DNA of 64,000 bases from Hyphomicrobiales bacterium (GCA_021775755.1 JAJFHE010000014.1:26447-90446); one strand, 5' to 3'; shown: positions 36,995-45,295, numbered from the stretch's first letter. Program-made: numbers and translations. The notes: generated by a model not told the origin, from the sequence alone.

Positions 36995-37011
36995 GCTCCT
37001 AGGTTAGGAGC
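36995..37011. promoter_or_regulatory. Inverted repeat GCTCCTA-GGT-TAGGAGC
   Basis: A perfect seven-base-arm inverted repeat lies 60 bases before the ATG at 37072. It may be an operator or a leader hairpin of the repeat gene. Confidence 0.45.
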
Positions 37012-37071
37012 CTGAGCGCCACAGAGCGTTTGCATCCCGCAAAGTATCTGGAACATCTGGAGGACCACTTC

Positions 37072-37416
37072 ATGAAAAGCCGCAAATCAGCGCTGCTCTC
37101 GACGACCGCAACCCTGCCCCTCATCCTCGGTCTCGCCGTCGCCGTGCCGGCCACCATTGCCGTTACCGGCCTCGATTCAAACCCGGCCTATGCCGCATGC
37201 AACCCGTGCAATCCCTGTAACCCCTGCAATGCATGCAATCCCTGTAATCCGTGCAACGCATGCAATCCCTGTAACCCGTGCAGCGCATGCAACCCCTGCA
37301 ATCCGTGCAACCCCTGCGCGGCGGACAACCCGTGCAATCCCTGCAACCCGTGCAACCCTTGCGCCGCAAGTGCCTGCAACCCCTGCAATCCGTGCAACCC
37401 CTGTCAGGCCGACTGA
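37072..37416 (+). CDS. Exported Cys-Asn-Pro repeat protein
   Basis: The 114-residue precursor has a signal peptide ([10 protein letters not shown], hydrophobic core [16 protein letters not shown], and NPAYA before the cleavage). The mature part of about 73 residues consists of C-N-P triplets with a few C-N-A, C-S-A, AAD and AASA interruptions. I count 22 cysteines, about 30 percent of the mature chain. No His or Met is present. With Cys at every third residue, a polyproline-II-like helix would put all thiols on one face. GGAGG at 37059-37063 supports the ATG. A related 453-residue protein with the same repeat lies at 38611. Metal binding or thiol modification is likely, and no known family name comes to mind. 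Confidence 0.75.
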   Translation: MKSRKSALLSTTATLPLILGLAVAVPATIAVTGLDSNPAYAACNPCNPCNPCNACNPCNPCNACNPCNPCSACNPCNPCNPCAADNPCNPCNPCNPCAASACNPCNPCNPCQAD

Positions 37417-37448
37417 TCCGCGTAGGTTCAAGTTGCGTGCTAGAATGG

Positions 37449-37473
37449 AAGGCGCCGCATACTGCGGCGCCTT
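37449..37473 (+). terminator. Perfect 11-bp hairpin between repeat and FGE-fold genes
   Basis: AAGGCGCCGCA pairs with TGCGGCGCCTT across a three-base loop, 33 bases after the repeat-gene stop and 19 bases before the next ATG. No T-run follows, so it may be a weak terminator or an mRNA stability element that lets the repeat gene be expressed more strongly than the downstream gene. Confidence 0.65.
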
Positions 37474-37491
37474 CGCGCTGTCAGGAGCCTC

Positions 37492-38406
37492 ATGAGCCCG
37501 ATCCAAACCAGTGCAGATCATGGTCGCGGACCGGATTGCCGCCGGCGGACGTTTCTGGGCGGTGCCGCCGCGATCGCCGCGACGATGGCTCTGCCAGCGG
37601 CCGCAGGCGCCAACAATACGAGCTCCTTTTTTCCCGGCACGGTTTCAGTTGCCGCCGGAGAATTCGTGACAGGGTCTGACGCGCAAGAACGCGAAGCCGC
37701 CTATGGCCTGGACGAAGCGGCGTACGGCCATTCCCTGACGCGCCAGCGCGGCTGGTATGACCGCGAAGCCCGCCGCCGCACAATGCACCTTCCCGCCTTC
37801 GACATTATGATCAATCTGGTGACCAACGCGGACTACACCCGCTTTGTCGCCGCGACAGGCCATCGCGCGCCCGATGTCGACCGGGAAACATGGAAAGGGT
37901 ACCGCCTCGTCCACCCGTTCGAACGGACGCGCCGCCATGCCTGGCGCGAGGGCACCTATCCGCAAGGCCGTGGCACGCATCCGGTGGTGCTGGTGTCGCA
38001 CGGCGATGCGGAGGCCTACGCGGGCTGGATTTCTGACATGACCGGCGTCGTGTGGCGCCTGCCGAGCGCCAAGCAGTGGGAAAAGGCGGCGCGCGGCGCC
38101 GACGGGCGATGGTTCCCGTGGGGAAACGGGTTCGACCCCGCGAGGTTGAACAGCCATGATGCGGGCCCCTTCGACACGGTTCCCGTCGGCGCATTTCCCG
38201 AAAGCGCCAGTCCCTACGGCATGCTCGATGCCGCCGGACAGGTGTTTGAATGGACCTCGACGCCGACAAGCGCGATGCGGCGGATCGTCAAAGGCGGATC
38301 ATGGGACGACAAAGGCTGCGGCGTCTGCCGGCCCGCCGCCCGCCATGCGCGGCCGATGGACATCAAACACATTCTGATCGGTTTCCGGCTGGTTCGTCTG
38401 CCTTGA
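37492..38406 (+). CDS. Tat-exported formylglycine-generating-enzyme-fold (SUMF1) protein
   Basis: The 304-residue protein has a twin-arginine signal (CRRRTFLGGAAAIAATMALP), then an FGE-sulfatase domain: VAAGEFVTGSD near residue 52, LPSAKQWEKAARGADGRWFPWGN near residue 190, PYGMLDAAGQVFEWTS near residue 240, and VKGGSW at 266-271. In formylglycine-generating enzymes GGSW is followed by two copper-binding cysteines. Here a C276-G-V-C279 pair follows. Anchored on the downstream AAR, C276 aligns with the second catalytic cysteine, while the first appears as Asp. Activity is therefore uncertain. Proteins of this fold also include non-oxidising EgtB/PvdO relatives. AGGAG sits at 37483-37487. The gene lies between the two Cys-Asn-Pro repeat genes, which suggests it acts on them. 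Confidence 0.8.
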   Translation: MSPIQTSADHGRGPDCRRRTFLGGAAAIAATMALPAAAGANNTSSFFPGTVSVAAGEFVTGSDAQEREAAYGLDEAAYGHSLTRQRGWYDREARRRTMHLPAFDIMINLVTNADYTRFVAATGHRAPDVDRETWKGYRLVHPFERTRRHAWREGTYPQGRGTHPVVLVSHGDAEAYAGWISDMTGVVWRLPSAKQWEKAARGADGRWFPWGNGFDPARLNSHDAGPFDTVPVGAFPESASPYGMLDAAGQVFEWTSTPTSAMRRIVKGGSWDDKGCGVCRPAARHARPMDIKHILIGFRLVRLP

Positions 38407-38568
38407 TACAGGGCAATGTTTGCCGGTTGCGCTGAGGTCTGCGGCAGGCGCAGAATGGCGCTTTCTTCTCACAGTTAAGTGATGTCATTTGAAACCACGC
38501 ATACGGTGAAATTGTTAGTTTCGAGCTGGACATTCGCACCGAGTCAGCAAAAAAATTCGGGCGCCTAC

Positions 38569-38580
38569 TCTGTATACAGA
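38569..38580. promoter_or_regulatory. 12-bp palindrome TCTGTATACAGA
   Basis: A perfect 12-base palindrome lies 31 bases before the ATG of the repeat-P460 gene, a good position for an operator overlapping the promoter or leader. I see no copy upstream of the first repeat gene. Confidence 0.5.
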
Positions 38581-38610
38581 CAATCAGTGAACCATCCGGG
38601 AGGGAATTGG

Positions 38611-39972
38611 ATGAAACGCTTAAACAATAAACTGCTGTCCACGGCCGCAGTGGTTCCGCTTGCATTCGGCGTCGCCACAGGCGTCGTAATTGTCGGCGGT
38701 ATCGGCAGCGGCGGCGTGGATCAGGCGATCGCGTCATGCAATCCCTGCAACCCGTGTGCGGCGGCGGCATGCAATCCGTGCAACCCGTGTGCGGCAGCGG
38801 CATGCAACCCATGCAATCCGTGCGGTGCCTGCAATCCCTGCAACCCGTGTTCGGCGGCGGCCTGCAACCCATGCAATCCGTGCGGCGCATGCAATCCCTG
38901 CAACCCGTGTTCGGCGGCGGCCTGCAACCCGTGCAATCCGTGCGGCGCTTGCAATCCCTGCAACCCGTGTTCGGCGGCGGCCTGCGGCGCATGCAATCCC
39001 TGCAATCCTTGTGCGGCAGGCGCATGCAACCCGTGCAATCCGTGCGGTGCATGCAATCCGTGCAACCCGTGTTCGGCGGGCGCATGCAACCCCTGCAATC
39101 CGTGCGCAGCGGGCGGCAGCAACGCTTCGCAGAGCTGCTTCGTGCCGCGGCTGCAGGCGGCAGCATGCAACCCGTGCAATCCTTGTGCTGCAGCGGCGTG
39201 CAATCCATGTAACCCGTGTTCGGCGGGCGCATGCAATCCCTGTAATCCGTGCGGTGCATGCAATCCGTGCAACCCGTGTTCAGCGAGCGCCTGCAACCCG
39301 TGCAATCCCTGCAACCCGTGTTCAGCGAGCGCCTGTAACCCATGCAATCCGTGCAATCCGTGTGCGGCAAGCGCCTGCAACCCGTGCAATCCCTGCAACC
39401 CGTGTGCGGCGAGCGCTTGCAACCCGTGCAATCCCTGTAATCCTTGCAACCCGTGTGCCGCGGCCGCGTCAGTCGACCTGACGGATGACGAACTCCGCGC
39501 GGTTTACGACTGCCTGCGGCCTGAAATGGTTGCGGCGACGCAAGGGGCTGACCTTTTCGCCGCCAAGCGCTGGGGCAGTTTTGACCGTTATTCGTCGGTC
39601 TCGTATCGCTCCGATACGCATGGCGGGCGGCTGGTCAATAACTACGGAAACCACATCGCAGGCGCCGCTTACGGCAAGTATGAAGACGTCGCGCGGATGC
39701 CGACCGGATCCATTCTCGCGAAGGACAGCTTCGTGGTGAACGGCAACGGCACGGTATCGGCCGGCCCGCTGTTCCTCATGGAGAAGATGGTCAACGGCTT
39801 CAACGGCGATACGGGCGACTGGCGCTATGCGATGGTGATGCCCGATGGCAGCCTGTTCGGCGTGACCGGCGGCAAGAACTCAGCCGGGCTTCAGTTCTGC
39901 CATGACTGCCACATCGCGGCGGAAGACAACGACATGATGTTCTTCCTGCCGTCGGAGTACCGCAGCCGTTAG
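38611..39972 (+). CDS. Cys-Asn-Pro repeat protein fused to a cytochrome P460-like heme domain
   Basis: The 453-residue precursor has a signal sequence ([24 protein letters not shown]...), then a region of about 245 residues (about 43-285) with repeated CNPCNPC blocks separated by AAAA, SAAA, GA, AAGA or SASA. I count about 67 cysteines. One interruption ([10 protein letters not shown], near residue 175-185) breaks the pattern. The C-terminal 165 residues resemble cytochrome P460/c'-beta: [12 protein letters not shown], then [19 protein letters not shown], then the heme c motif CHDCH (C430, C433, H434) and [11 protein letters not shown]460 proteins oxidise hydroxylamine or bind NO. The N-terminal tail is a new combination to me. 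GGGAGGG precedes the ATG, and a 12-bp palindrome lies 31 bases upstream. Confidence 0.85.
   Translation: MKRLNNKLLSTAAVVPLAFGVATGVVIVGGIGSGGVDQAIASCNPCNPCAAAACNPCNPCAAAACNPCNPCGACNPCNPCSAAACNPCNPCGACNPCNPCSAAACNPCNPCGACNPCNPCSAAACGACNPCNPCAAGACNPCNPCGACNPCNPCSAGACNPCNPCAAGGSNASQSCFVPRLQAAACNPCNPCAAAACNPCNPCSAGACNPCNPCGACNPCNPCSASACNPCNPCNPCSASACNPCNPCNPCAASACNPCNPCNPCAASACNPCNPCNPCNPCAAAASVDLTDDELRAVYDCLRPEMVAATQGADLFAAKRWGSFDRYSSVSYRSDTHGGRLVNNYGNHIAGAAYGKYEDVARMPTGSILAKDSFVVNGNGTVSAGPLFLMEKMVNGFNGDTGDWRYAMVMPDGSLFGVTGGKNSAGLQFCHDCHIAAEDNDMMFFLPSEYRSR
38737..39460 (+). repeat. Imperfect DNA repeat encoding C-N-P-C-N-P-C blocks
   Basis: TGCAATCC(C/G)TGCAACCCGTG-type units recur through the coding region with variable spacers. 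Codon wobble differs between copies while the amino-acid pattern stays fixed, which indicates selection for the peptide repeat rather than for DNA identity. Confidence 0.85.
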
Positions 39973-40023
39973 GCAGGCGATTTCTTCATCATTGATGGAG
40001 ATTAAACGCACCTGGTAACAATC

Positions 40024-40070
40024 TGCCCCGCCAAAGCAGCCGGAACGCACTTTGGCGGGGCATTGTTTTT
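40024..40070 (+). terminator. Rho-independent terminator after the repeat-P460 gene
   Basis: A perfect 13-bp stem TGCCCCGCCAAAG / CTTTGGCGGGGCA with a 13-base loop is followed by TTGTTTTT. It ends 23 bases before the nuclease-fold ATG, so the nuclease gene either has a promoter in this short stretch or depends on read-through. Confidence 0.9.
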
Positions 40071-40093
40071 CCGCTCAGGAGATTCCAATCGCA

Positions 40094-40594
40094 ATGTTTC
40101 CGGTTTGCTCGTTTCAGGCTTTGATCATCGCGGCCATGCTGGGTGTTACAGCGGCGGCGCATGCGGCGGATACGTTGGTTGCGCACAATTTCACGGTAAT
40201 TGACGGGCAGACGATCGAGATCAAAGGCCGTCAGGTGCGCCTGACGGGCATCGAGGCGCCACGCCCGGGACAGACCTGCATACTTTCCGATACGCCGCGC
40301 GACTGTGGCGTCATCTCGCGGTCGGGACTGCTCGACCTGACGGCGGGCGCTACGGTGGTGTGCAAGGTTGTATCTGTATCCAACGGCGACGATATCGCCG
40401 AAGCCCGGTGCACTGCCAACGGTTACGATCTGTCGGAAGGCATGGTCTATACCGGCTGGGCAGTTCCCTTACCCGACGCACCCGCAATCTATCGTGACGT
40501 CCTTCAAGGGGCACGGGAGCGGCCCCGGGGCTTCTGGCGCGGCGAGTTCGTGGACCCCTGGCCCGCGCTGACAGCGGCCATTTCAACGCCCTGA
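40094..40594 (+). CDS. Exported thermonuclease-fold (SNase-like) protein
   Basis: The 166-residue protein has a signal peptide (FQALIIAAMLGVTAAAHAA) and the start of the staphylococcal-nuclease fold (VAHNFTVIDGQTIEIKGRQVRLTGIEAPRPGQTC, which is the OB-fold core with the LxGIxAPxxxQ motif). The catalytic arginine of the LxGIDAPE motif and the later Glu/Arg pair are only partly preserved. The typical C-terminal helices are short. GGAG precedes the ATG at 40094. Many exported relatives in alphaproteobacteria are of unknown function. Confidence 0.8.
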   Translation: MFPVCSFQALIIAAMLGVTAAAHAADTLVAHNFTVIDGQTIEIKGRQVRLTGIEAPRPGQTCILSDTPRDCGVISRSGLLDLTAGATVVCKVVSVSNGDDIAEARCTANGYDLSEGMVYTGWAVPLPDAPAIYRDVLQGARERPRGFWRGEFVDPWPALTAAISTP

Positions 40595-40703
40595 CAAGAA
40601 CTGCATAACTACCCCTTGTGGGCGATTGCCATTCAAGCTCTGAAAAATCTAGACTGCGGCTTCATTCCCGCGGCGCCGCCGCGTGTCTTCAAGAGGTATC
40701 CGC

Positions 40704-41717
40704 ATGACGAAGAAAGACGCCGACGCCGGCTATCGCTATCAGATGACCATGAAGATGTTCGGCACTCATGCCGAACCCGCCTTCGAAACGCGCAGCCAGC
40801 TTGAAAGCGGCTGGGGCCGTAACTGGGGCTGCGACACCGATGTCGGACAGCTGCGCGTCGTGCTCGTGCACCGTCCTGGAAATGAACTCGACATTGTCGA
40901 CCCTTCAAAGCGCATCGAAGAAACCGGCACCTTCGGCGACATCGAGGAAGGCTGGTACTGGCAGAGCGATACAATCCCTCCGGCCGACGACATGCGCAGC
41001 CAGCACGATGCGCTTGCGAGCGCGCTGGGCGATCATGGCGTCGAGGTCGTCTATATGGATGAGGTCGGCGACCGGATGCTGAAGTCGTGCTATACGCGCG
41101 ACTCCGTCGTTGCGATAAAGGGCGGCGCGATCGTGTGCCGTCTCGCCAACAACCTGCGCCGCGGCGAAGAGCGCCACGTGTCACGAACACTGTCAGAACT
41201 CGGCGTGCCGATCCTTCGGACCGTGCACGGCACGGGCATGATGGAAGGCGGCAGCTTCACCTGGCTCAACTCCAAAACAGTAGCCATCGGCCGCAGTGTC
41301 CGCGTCAACGAAGAAGGCATCGCGCAGGTCGAGGAAGTGCTCAACCGGCAAGGTGTCGAAGTCATTCGCGTCGACATGGCGGGCTATCAGATCCACATTG
41401 ACGGCGCGTTTGTCATGGTCGACGTCAATCTGGCATTGATTAATCCGGTGCAGTTGCCCTTTGTGTTTCTGGAAAAGCTCAAGGAACTCAAGATCGATAC
41501 GGTCGATATTTCGCCGACTGACGATGGCTGGATCGTGAACAGCCTCGCCATCGCACCCGGCAAGGTTTTGATGCCGGAAGGCATTTCCAACCGTACCCAC
41601 GATGCGCTCGACCGGCGCGGCGTGGAGATTGTCACCGTGCCCTATGCGGCCATGCAATTGAATGGCGGCGGCATCCACTGTTCAACCAGTCCGCTACTGC
41701 GCGACAGCATCGACTGA
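40704..41717 (+). CDS. Amidinotransferase / arginine-deiminase-fold enzyme
   Basis: The 337-residue protein shows the guanidino-group-modifying fold: LRVVLVHRPGNEL near residue 48, CYTRDSVVAI near residue 125, GGSFTWLN near 175, QIHIDGAFVMVDVNLALI near 225 (catalytic His and Asp), and a terminal GGGIHCSTSPLLRD with the nucleophilic cysteine. Dimethylarginine hydrolases, arginine deiminases and amidinotransferases all share this. AAGAGG precedes the ATG at 40704. The M24 gene follows after 143 bases, so guanidino-compound processing is a possible theme. Confidence 0.88.
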   Translation: MTKKDADAGYRYQMTMKMFGTHAEPAFETRSQLESGWGRNWGCDTDVGQLRVVLVHRPGNELDIVDPSKRIEETGTFGDIEEGWYWQSDTIPPADDMRSQHDALASALGDHGVEVVYMDEVGDRMLKSCYTRDSVVAIKGGAIVCRLANNLRRGEERHVSRTLSELGVPILRTVHGTGMMEGGSFTWLNSKTVAIGRSVRVNEEGIAQVEEVLNRQGVEVIRVDMAGYQIHIDGAFVMVDVNLALINPVQLPFVFLEKLKELKIDTVDISPTDDGWIVNSLAIAPGKVLMPEGISNRTHDALDRRGVEIVTVPYAAMQLNGGGIHCSTSPLLRDSID

Positions 41718-41860
41718 ACGTTTGCTTTCCGCAGACCGCCCATTAGTACCCGCCACCCGGTAAGCGGCAAACGAAGAGGCAGTGGATCAGAACTTGGCGC
41801 ACCGCCCCGGATGCGCGACAGTGCGCCTAGACCCGTTCAACTTCATACGGAATCGTTTCA

Positions 41861-43087
41861 ATGGCGGATACGCAGATCACCGACGGTGAATTTGCCGCGC
41901 GGCGCCGTGCGGCGGCAAAGAAGGCGGCGGCGCGCGGGTTTGATGCGCTGCTCGTGTGGTCGCGCGCCGGCAGCTCGGTCGGGACTTATGGGGATGTCTA
42001 TTATCTCACCAACTTCCACTCGCTGTTTCCACTTGTGCCGGACACGCGGCTGTGGGCGAGCCGCGGTCATTCGGCGCTGATCCTTCCCGTGGACGGGGAG
42101 CCCGTCCTGGTCACCGACTATCTCGACGACCCGGAGGACCGGATCAAGGTGAGTGACATTCGCACCGTTACCGACCTCACGATCGGCACGGTCGATGCGC
42201 TGAAGGAGATGGGGCTGCTCGACAAAAAGATCGGCCTTGTGGGCCGCCAATCTTTTCTGGTCAGCGCACTCTGGCGCATGCAGGAGGCGGCAGGCAATCA
42301 ATGGCTCAATCTGGAGCCTGCCGACGACATCCTGGACGACCTGCGCCTCATCAAGAGTGCTGACGAGATGGATCTCCTGCGGCACTCGGCTGCCATCGGC
42401 ACGAAGTGGATGAACGCAACCATGGACGCCGTGATCGAAGGCAACACGGAAGGCGATGTCGTGGGCGCCGGCCTGCAGGTTTTTGCGGCCAATGGCGGCA
42501 AGATTGACGATGTCGCCATTGCCAGCGGGCCCAACTCGGCCAATTTCTTCGGCAGTTCCGGCATTCCGCACTGGAACGTGACGCGGCCGCTGGAAACCGG
42601 CGACATCGTGCACTGCGACCAGTGGGGGCCGGTGAACGGCTACTACACGGACTTTGCCCGCTCGACCGTCGTCGGCGGCAAGCCCGACGCGGGCCAGCGC
42701 GAACTTCTGGAAGGCGCGGTCGGCATTATCTATCACATCATCGAGGGCATCGAGGTAGGCGTCACGACGTTTGGCGATCTTTATCTGCGCGGCCAAAAGT
42801 GGCTCGGCGACAACGGCTTTGCCAACCACAAGTCGACCGGTTCGGAAGTGGGCGACGTGTTCTCGCAGCAGTTCCCCTGTTTTGGGCACACGATCGGAAC
42901 GGGTATGGACGGTCCGTGGATTATCGAGGGCGAGAAGTCGGTGATCACGGAAAACATGGCGCTTGCGGTGGAAGCTCTGGTCAGCATACCCGGTGTCGGC
43001 GCGGCCAACCACGAAGAGAACATGATCGTGCACAAGGACGGCGTCGAGATCCTGACGTCAACATGCGAAAGCAAACGATGGGCCTGA
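41861..43087 (+). CDS. M24 family metallopeptidase (Xaa-Pro/creatinase-like)
   Basis: The 408-residue protein has the two-domain pita-bread fold. All five M24 metal ligands can be seen: Asp in CDQWGP, Asp in YYTDFARS, His in FGHTIGTG, Glu in AVEALV and Glu in NHEENMIV. That makes it a metal-dependent member, unlike true creatinase. Substrates in the family are Xaa-Pro dipeptides or small amide compounds such as ectoine derivatives. Its position next to an amidinotransferase-fold gene suggests a shared catabolic pathway. Confidence 0.9.
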   Translation: MADTQITDGEFAARRRAAAKKAAARGFDALLVWSRAGSSVGTYGDVYYLTNFHSLFPLVPDTRLWASRGHSALILPVDGEPVLVTDYLDDPEDRIKVSDIRTVTDLTIGTVDALKEMGLLDKKIGLVGRQSFLVSALWRMQEAAGNQWLNLEPADDILDDLRLIKSADEMDLLRHSAAIGTKWMNATMDAVIEGNTEGDVVGAGLQVFAANGGKIDDVAIASGPNSANFFGSSGIPHWNVTRPLETGDIVHCDQWGPVNGYYTDFARSTVVGGKPDAGQRELLEGAVGIIYHIIEGIEVGVTTFGDLYLRGQKWLGDNGFANHKSTGSEVGDVFSQQFPCFGHTIGTGMDGPWIIEGEKSVITENMALAVEALVSIPGVGAANHEENMIVHKDGVEILTSTCESKRWA

Positions 43088-43106
43088 TGGGCCGCAGCCA
43101 ACTGCC

Positions 43107-44114
43107 CTAATAATCCACCGCCGCGCCATAGAGACCAGCCACAACATCCGCCATGCGCGCATAGTCCAGCGTGTCGGCGGTGTCGCTCGCCCGGTGATAG
43201 TTGGGGTTCCGCAAGAACGCGGTGTCGGTCACCATGACCGCGGGCAGACCGAGGTCCCAGAAATTGCGGTGATCGGACAGGTCAATGCCGGGCACGAAAC
43301 GCGGTGCGTTAATGGAATAGACCGGTACGCTCGCGCCACCACTCATCAAGAATTTGACACGTTTCACCATTGAGCGGTCGAAAGCGCGCCCGATAACACC
43401 GATGAATGTGGCCGTGTCCGGATAGAACAGTTTGAGCATCGGCAGGGGAAAGTGCTGCGAGCCGGGTTCGTCGGAATAATAGCCGATCATTTCAACACTG
43501 ATCATCAGACTGACGCCGGTCCCGGACTGCATGAGGTCCCGCGCGTAGACGTATGATCCCATGCTGGGCGAGAGCCAGGCCGGGCGCTCCTCAAGCGCAA
43601 AGGCGACAAGGTCGAGACGGCGTGGCAGCGCGTCGCTCTGCGCCGCTACGAGACGTGCAATTTCGAGGATCCCGGCAACGCCGGAGGCGTTGTCATCGGC
43701 ACCGGGATTGTTTTCACCATGCACATCATAGTGGGCGCCGAGCACCACGACATCGCCGCCCTGCGGGCCGAAGCTGCAGACCACATTGCGGTATTCGTCT
43801 CCCTCCACCGCATAGGTCTGCTGGCGCAAAGCGCACCCGGTTTTGCCGAAACTTCGCGAAATGTAGTCGGCAGCCGCGTTCATGGAAGCCAGGTTGCCCG
43901 AATTGCGCGAGGGCGCGATTGCGGTCAGCGCCCGTACGTGCTGTTCGAGCCGCACGGCGTCGGCGCGGGGGCGTTGCCTCTCATCGCCGGCAGACACGAT
44001 GGGGTTGCGCAGGAACCAGAACGCGGCGGCGTACAACACGTAAATCGCGACCAGTGTGACGCCTGTGACCAAAAGGATACGGCGGCGCCATTTGCTGTCG
44101 GGTCGCGATGTCAT
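43107..44114 (-). CDS. Membrane-anchored M28 family peptidase
   Basis: The 335-residue protein has an N-terminal TM helix (ILLVTGVTLVAIYVLYAAAFWF) and the M28 zinc ligands: GAHYDVH near residue 125, GADDNASGVAG, the catalytic ALEER, and DHRNFW near the C-terminus. This is an extracytoplasmic aminopeptidase-like enzyme, converging on the M24 gene and apparently a single gene. Confidence 0.9.
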   Translation of the reverse strand: MTSRPDSKWRRRILLVTGVTLVAIYVLYAAAFWFLRNPIVSAGDERQRPRADAVRLEQHVRALTAIAPSRNSGNLASMNAAADYISRSFGKTGCALRQQTYAVEGDEYRNVVCSFGPQGGDVVVLGAHYDVHGENNPGADDNASGVAGILEIARLVAAQSDALPRRLDLVAFALEERPAWLSPSMGSYVYARDLMQSGTGVSLMISVEMIGYYSDEPGSQHFPLPMLKLFYPDTATFIGVIGRAFDRSMVKRVKFLMSGGASVPVYSINAPRFVPGIDLSDHRNFWDLGLPAVMVTDTAFLRNPNYHRASDTADTLDYARMADVVAGLYGAAVDY

Positions 44115-44142
44115 TTCATCATGCTACACGATCGTGCGGGCG

Positions 44143-45291
44143 CTAACCGTGTACAATGAAGGCGGTTACGTACATGACCGCGACACCGCACACAAAGCCG
44201 CTCATGCTGGCGGCCGATCGCCATTGCGGCGCCCCGTCGGCTCCCGTCCGCCAGAGCAGACCGCCGACTTCGATCACAACCTGGGTAATTGCCCCGGCGC
44301 CGATGCCGAAGGCGAGCGCCGTCCATAGGGGCGTCGTGGCATAGGCGCCTGCAAGAGTGCCCAGCATTGCCGGACCACCGGCGATCAGCGCGAGCCAGAA
44401 CAGAGTAAGCAACGTCAGCCGTTCCTTGCGCATGGGCGCCGATATGGCGATGCCTTCGGTCACGTTGTGCAATGCAAATCCGAGCACCAGGAACGAGGCA
44501 AGCGCCACTTCACCGGTTGCGATCGATGCACCGATCACAAGCCCCTCACCGAGATTGTGGATGCCGATACCGATGGCGATGAAGAGCGCCAGTTCAGCAC
44601 CGCGCGGCGGCTCTCCAGAGCGCCGCCCCCAGGCGAGCAGGCCAAGACATGTGACAGCCGCGGACATCCACACGAGAAGATCCGCTTTCAATCCGCCGAC
44701 CGCGGCCTCGGCCACTTCAAGCGCCTCGCCCATTGTGTCCACGAGCAGGAACAAGAGGAGGCCGAGCGTCAGGGCCATGGCGAAGTTCCGGCCGGCCTCG
44801 CCGAAACTTTGAATTGCAGGATAAAACGCAAAGCCGATAGCAACCGGAATGATGCCGACGAACAAGCCGATTAACAGGAGGGTGAGGATGGTTGTACCGC
44901 CTGTTTCAGGCGTCGCAATGGCCACCGCAATTTCGTGCTCGAACGTTGTGCCTGTCGCCGTGACGATGTTCAGGTGATGTGTGTCGCCGGTGACCCAAGG
45001 ATAGGGAATGTGAACTGCCGCGGTGCCGAGATAGCCAATCGGGCCTTCGGGCTCGATGGTGAATGTGCGGTAGGCACCATCCACCTGAACCTGCGCCACC
45101 TCCATGGGAAGAGACCCCGCGGCGCGCACGCTGACATGAATGCCTGAAGCATCCAGCCGGGTGAGTTCGACCGCCAGTTCCTCAACCGGCGGCACGTCGC
45201 CGGTGATGGAACTGAATGGCTGCCAGGCAAGGAACGCGGCGACAAGCGCGGCGATAAGGGCGGCGGGAACGATCAGACCGGTCAGGCGCAT
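44143..45291 (-). CDS. ZIP family metal transporter with extracytoplasmic N-domain
   Basis: The 382-residue protein has a TM helix at residues 4-25, a beta-rich outer segment of about 100 residues (ELTRLDASGIHVSVRAAG... to THHLNIVTATG), and then the eight-helix ZIP core with metal motifs IGIHNLGEG and LHNVTEGIA. The ZIP family imports Zn, Fe or Mn. The N-domain is unusual for ZIP transporters. The start is four bases after the stop of the multicopper oxidase gene, so the two are coupled. Confidence 0.87.
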   Translation of the reverse strand: MRLTGLIVPAALIAALVAAFLAWQPFSSITGDVPPVEELAVELTRLDASGIHVSVRAAGSLPMEVAQVQVDGAYRTFTIEPEGPIGYLGTAAVHIPYPWVTGDTHHLNIVTATGTTFEHEIAVAIATPETGGTTILTLLLIGLFVGIIPVAIGFAFYPAIQSFGEAGRNFAMALTLGLLLFLLVDTMGEALEVAEAAVGGLKADLLVWMSAAVTCLGLLAWGRRSGEPPRGAELALFIAIGIGIHNLGEGLVIGASIATGEVALASFLVLGFALHNVTEGIAISAPMRKERLTLLTLFWLALIAGGPAMLGTLAGAYATTPLWTALAFGIGAGAITQVVIEVGGLLWRTGADGAPQWRSAASMSGFVCGVAVMYVTAFIVHG

Positions 45292-45295
45292 GAGC

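Noticed and set aside
38721..39449. Minus-strand open frame rich in Gly, Leu and His over the C-N-P repeat
   Set aside because: It mirrors the repeat of the plus-strand gene, has no signal or start support, and is a shadow of the strong repeat.
38737..39460. CRISPR-like or minisatellite appearance
   Set aside because: Spacer lengths vary, the repeat keeps a translated pattern (C-N-P) and the frame, and copies differ at wobble positions. This is a coding repeat.
41858..43033. 391-codon minus-strand frame over the M24 gene
   Set aside because: The M24 protein shows all metal ligands, while the antisense frame shows no protein pattern.
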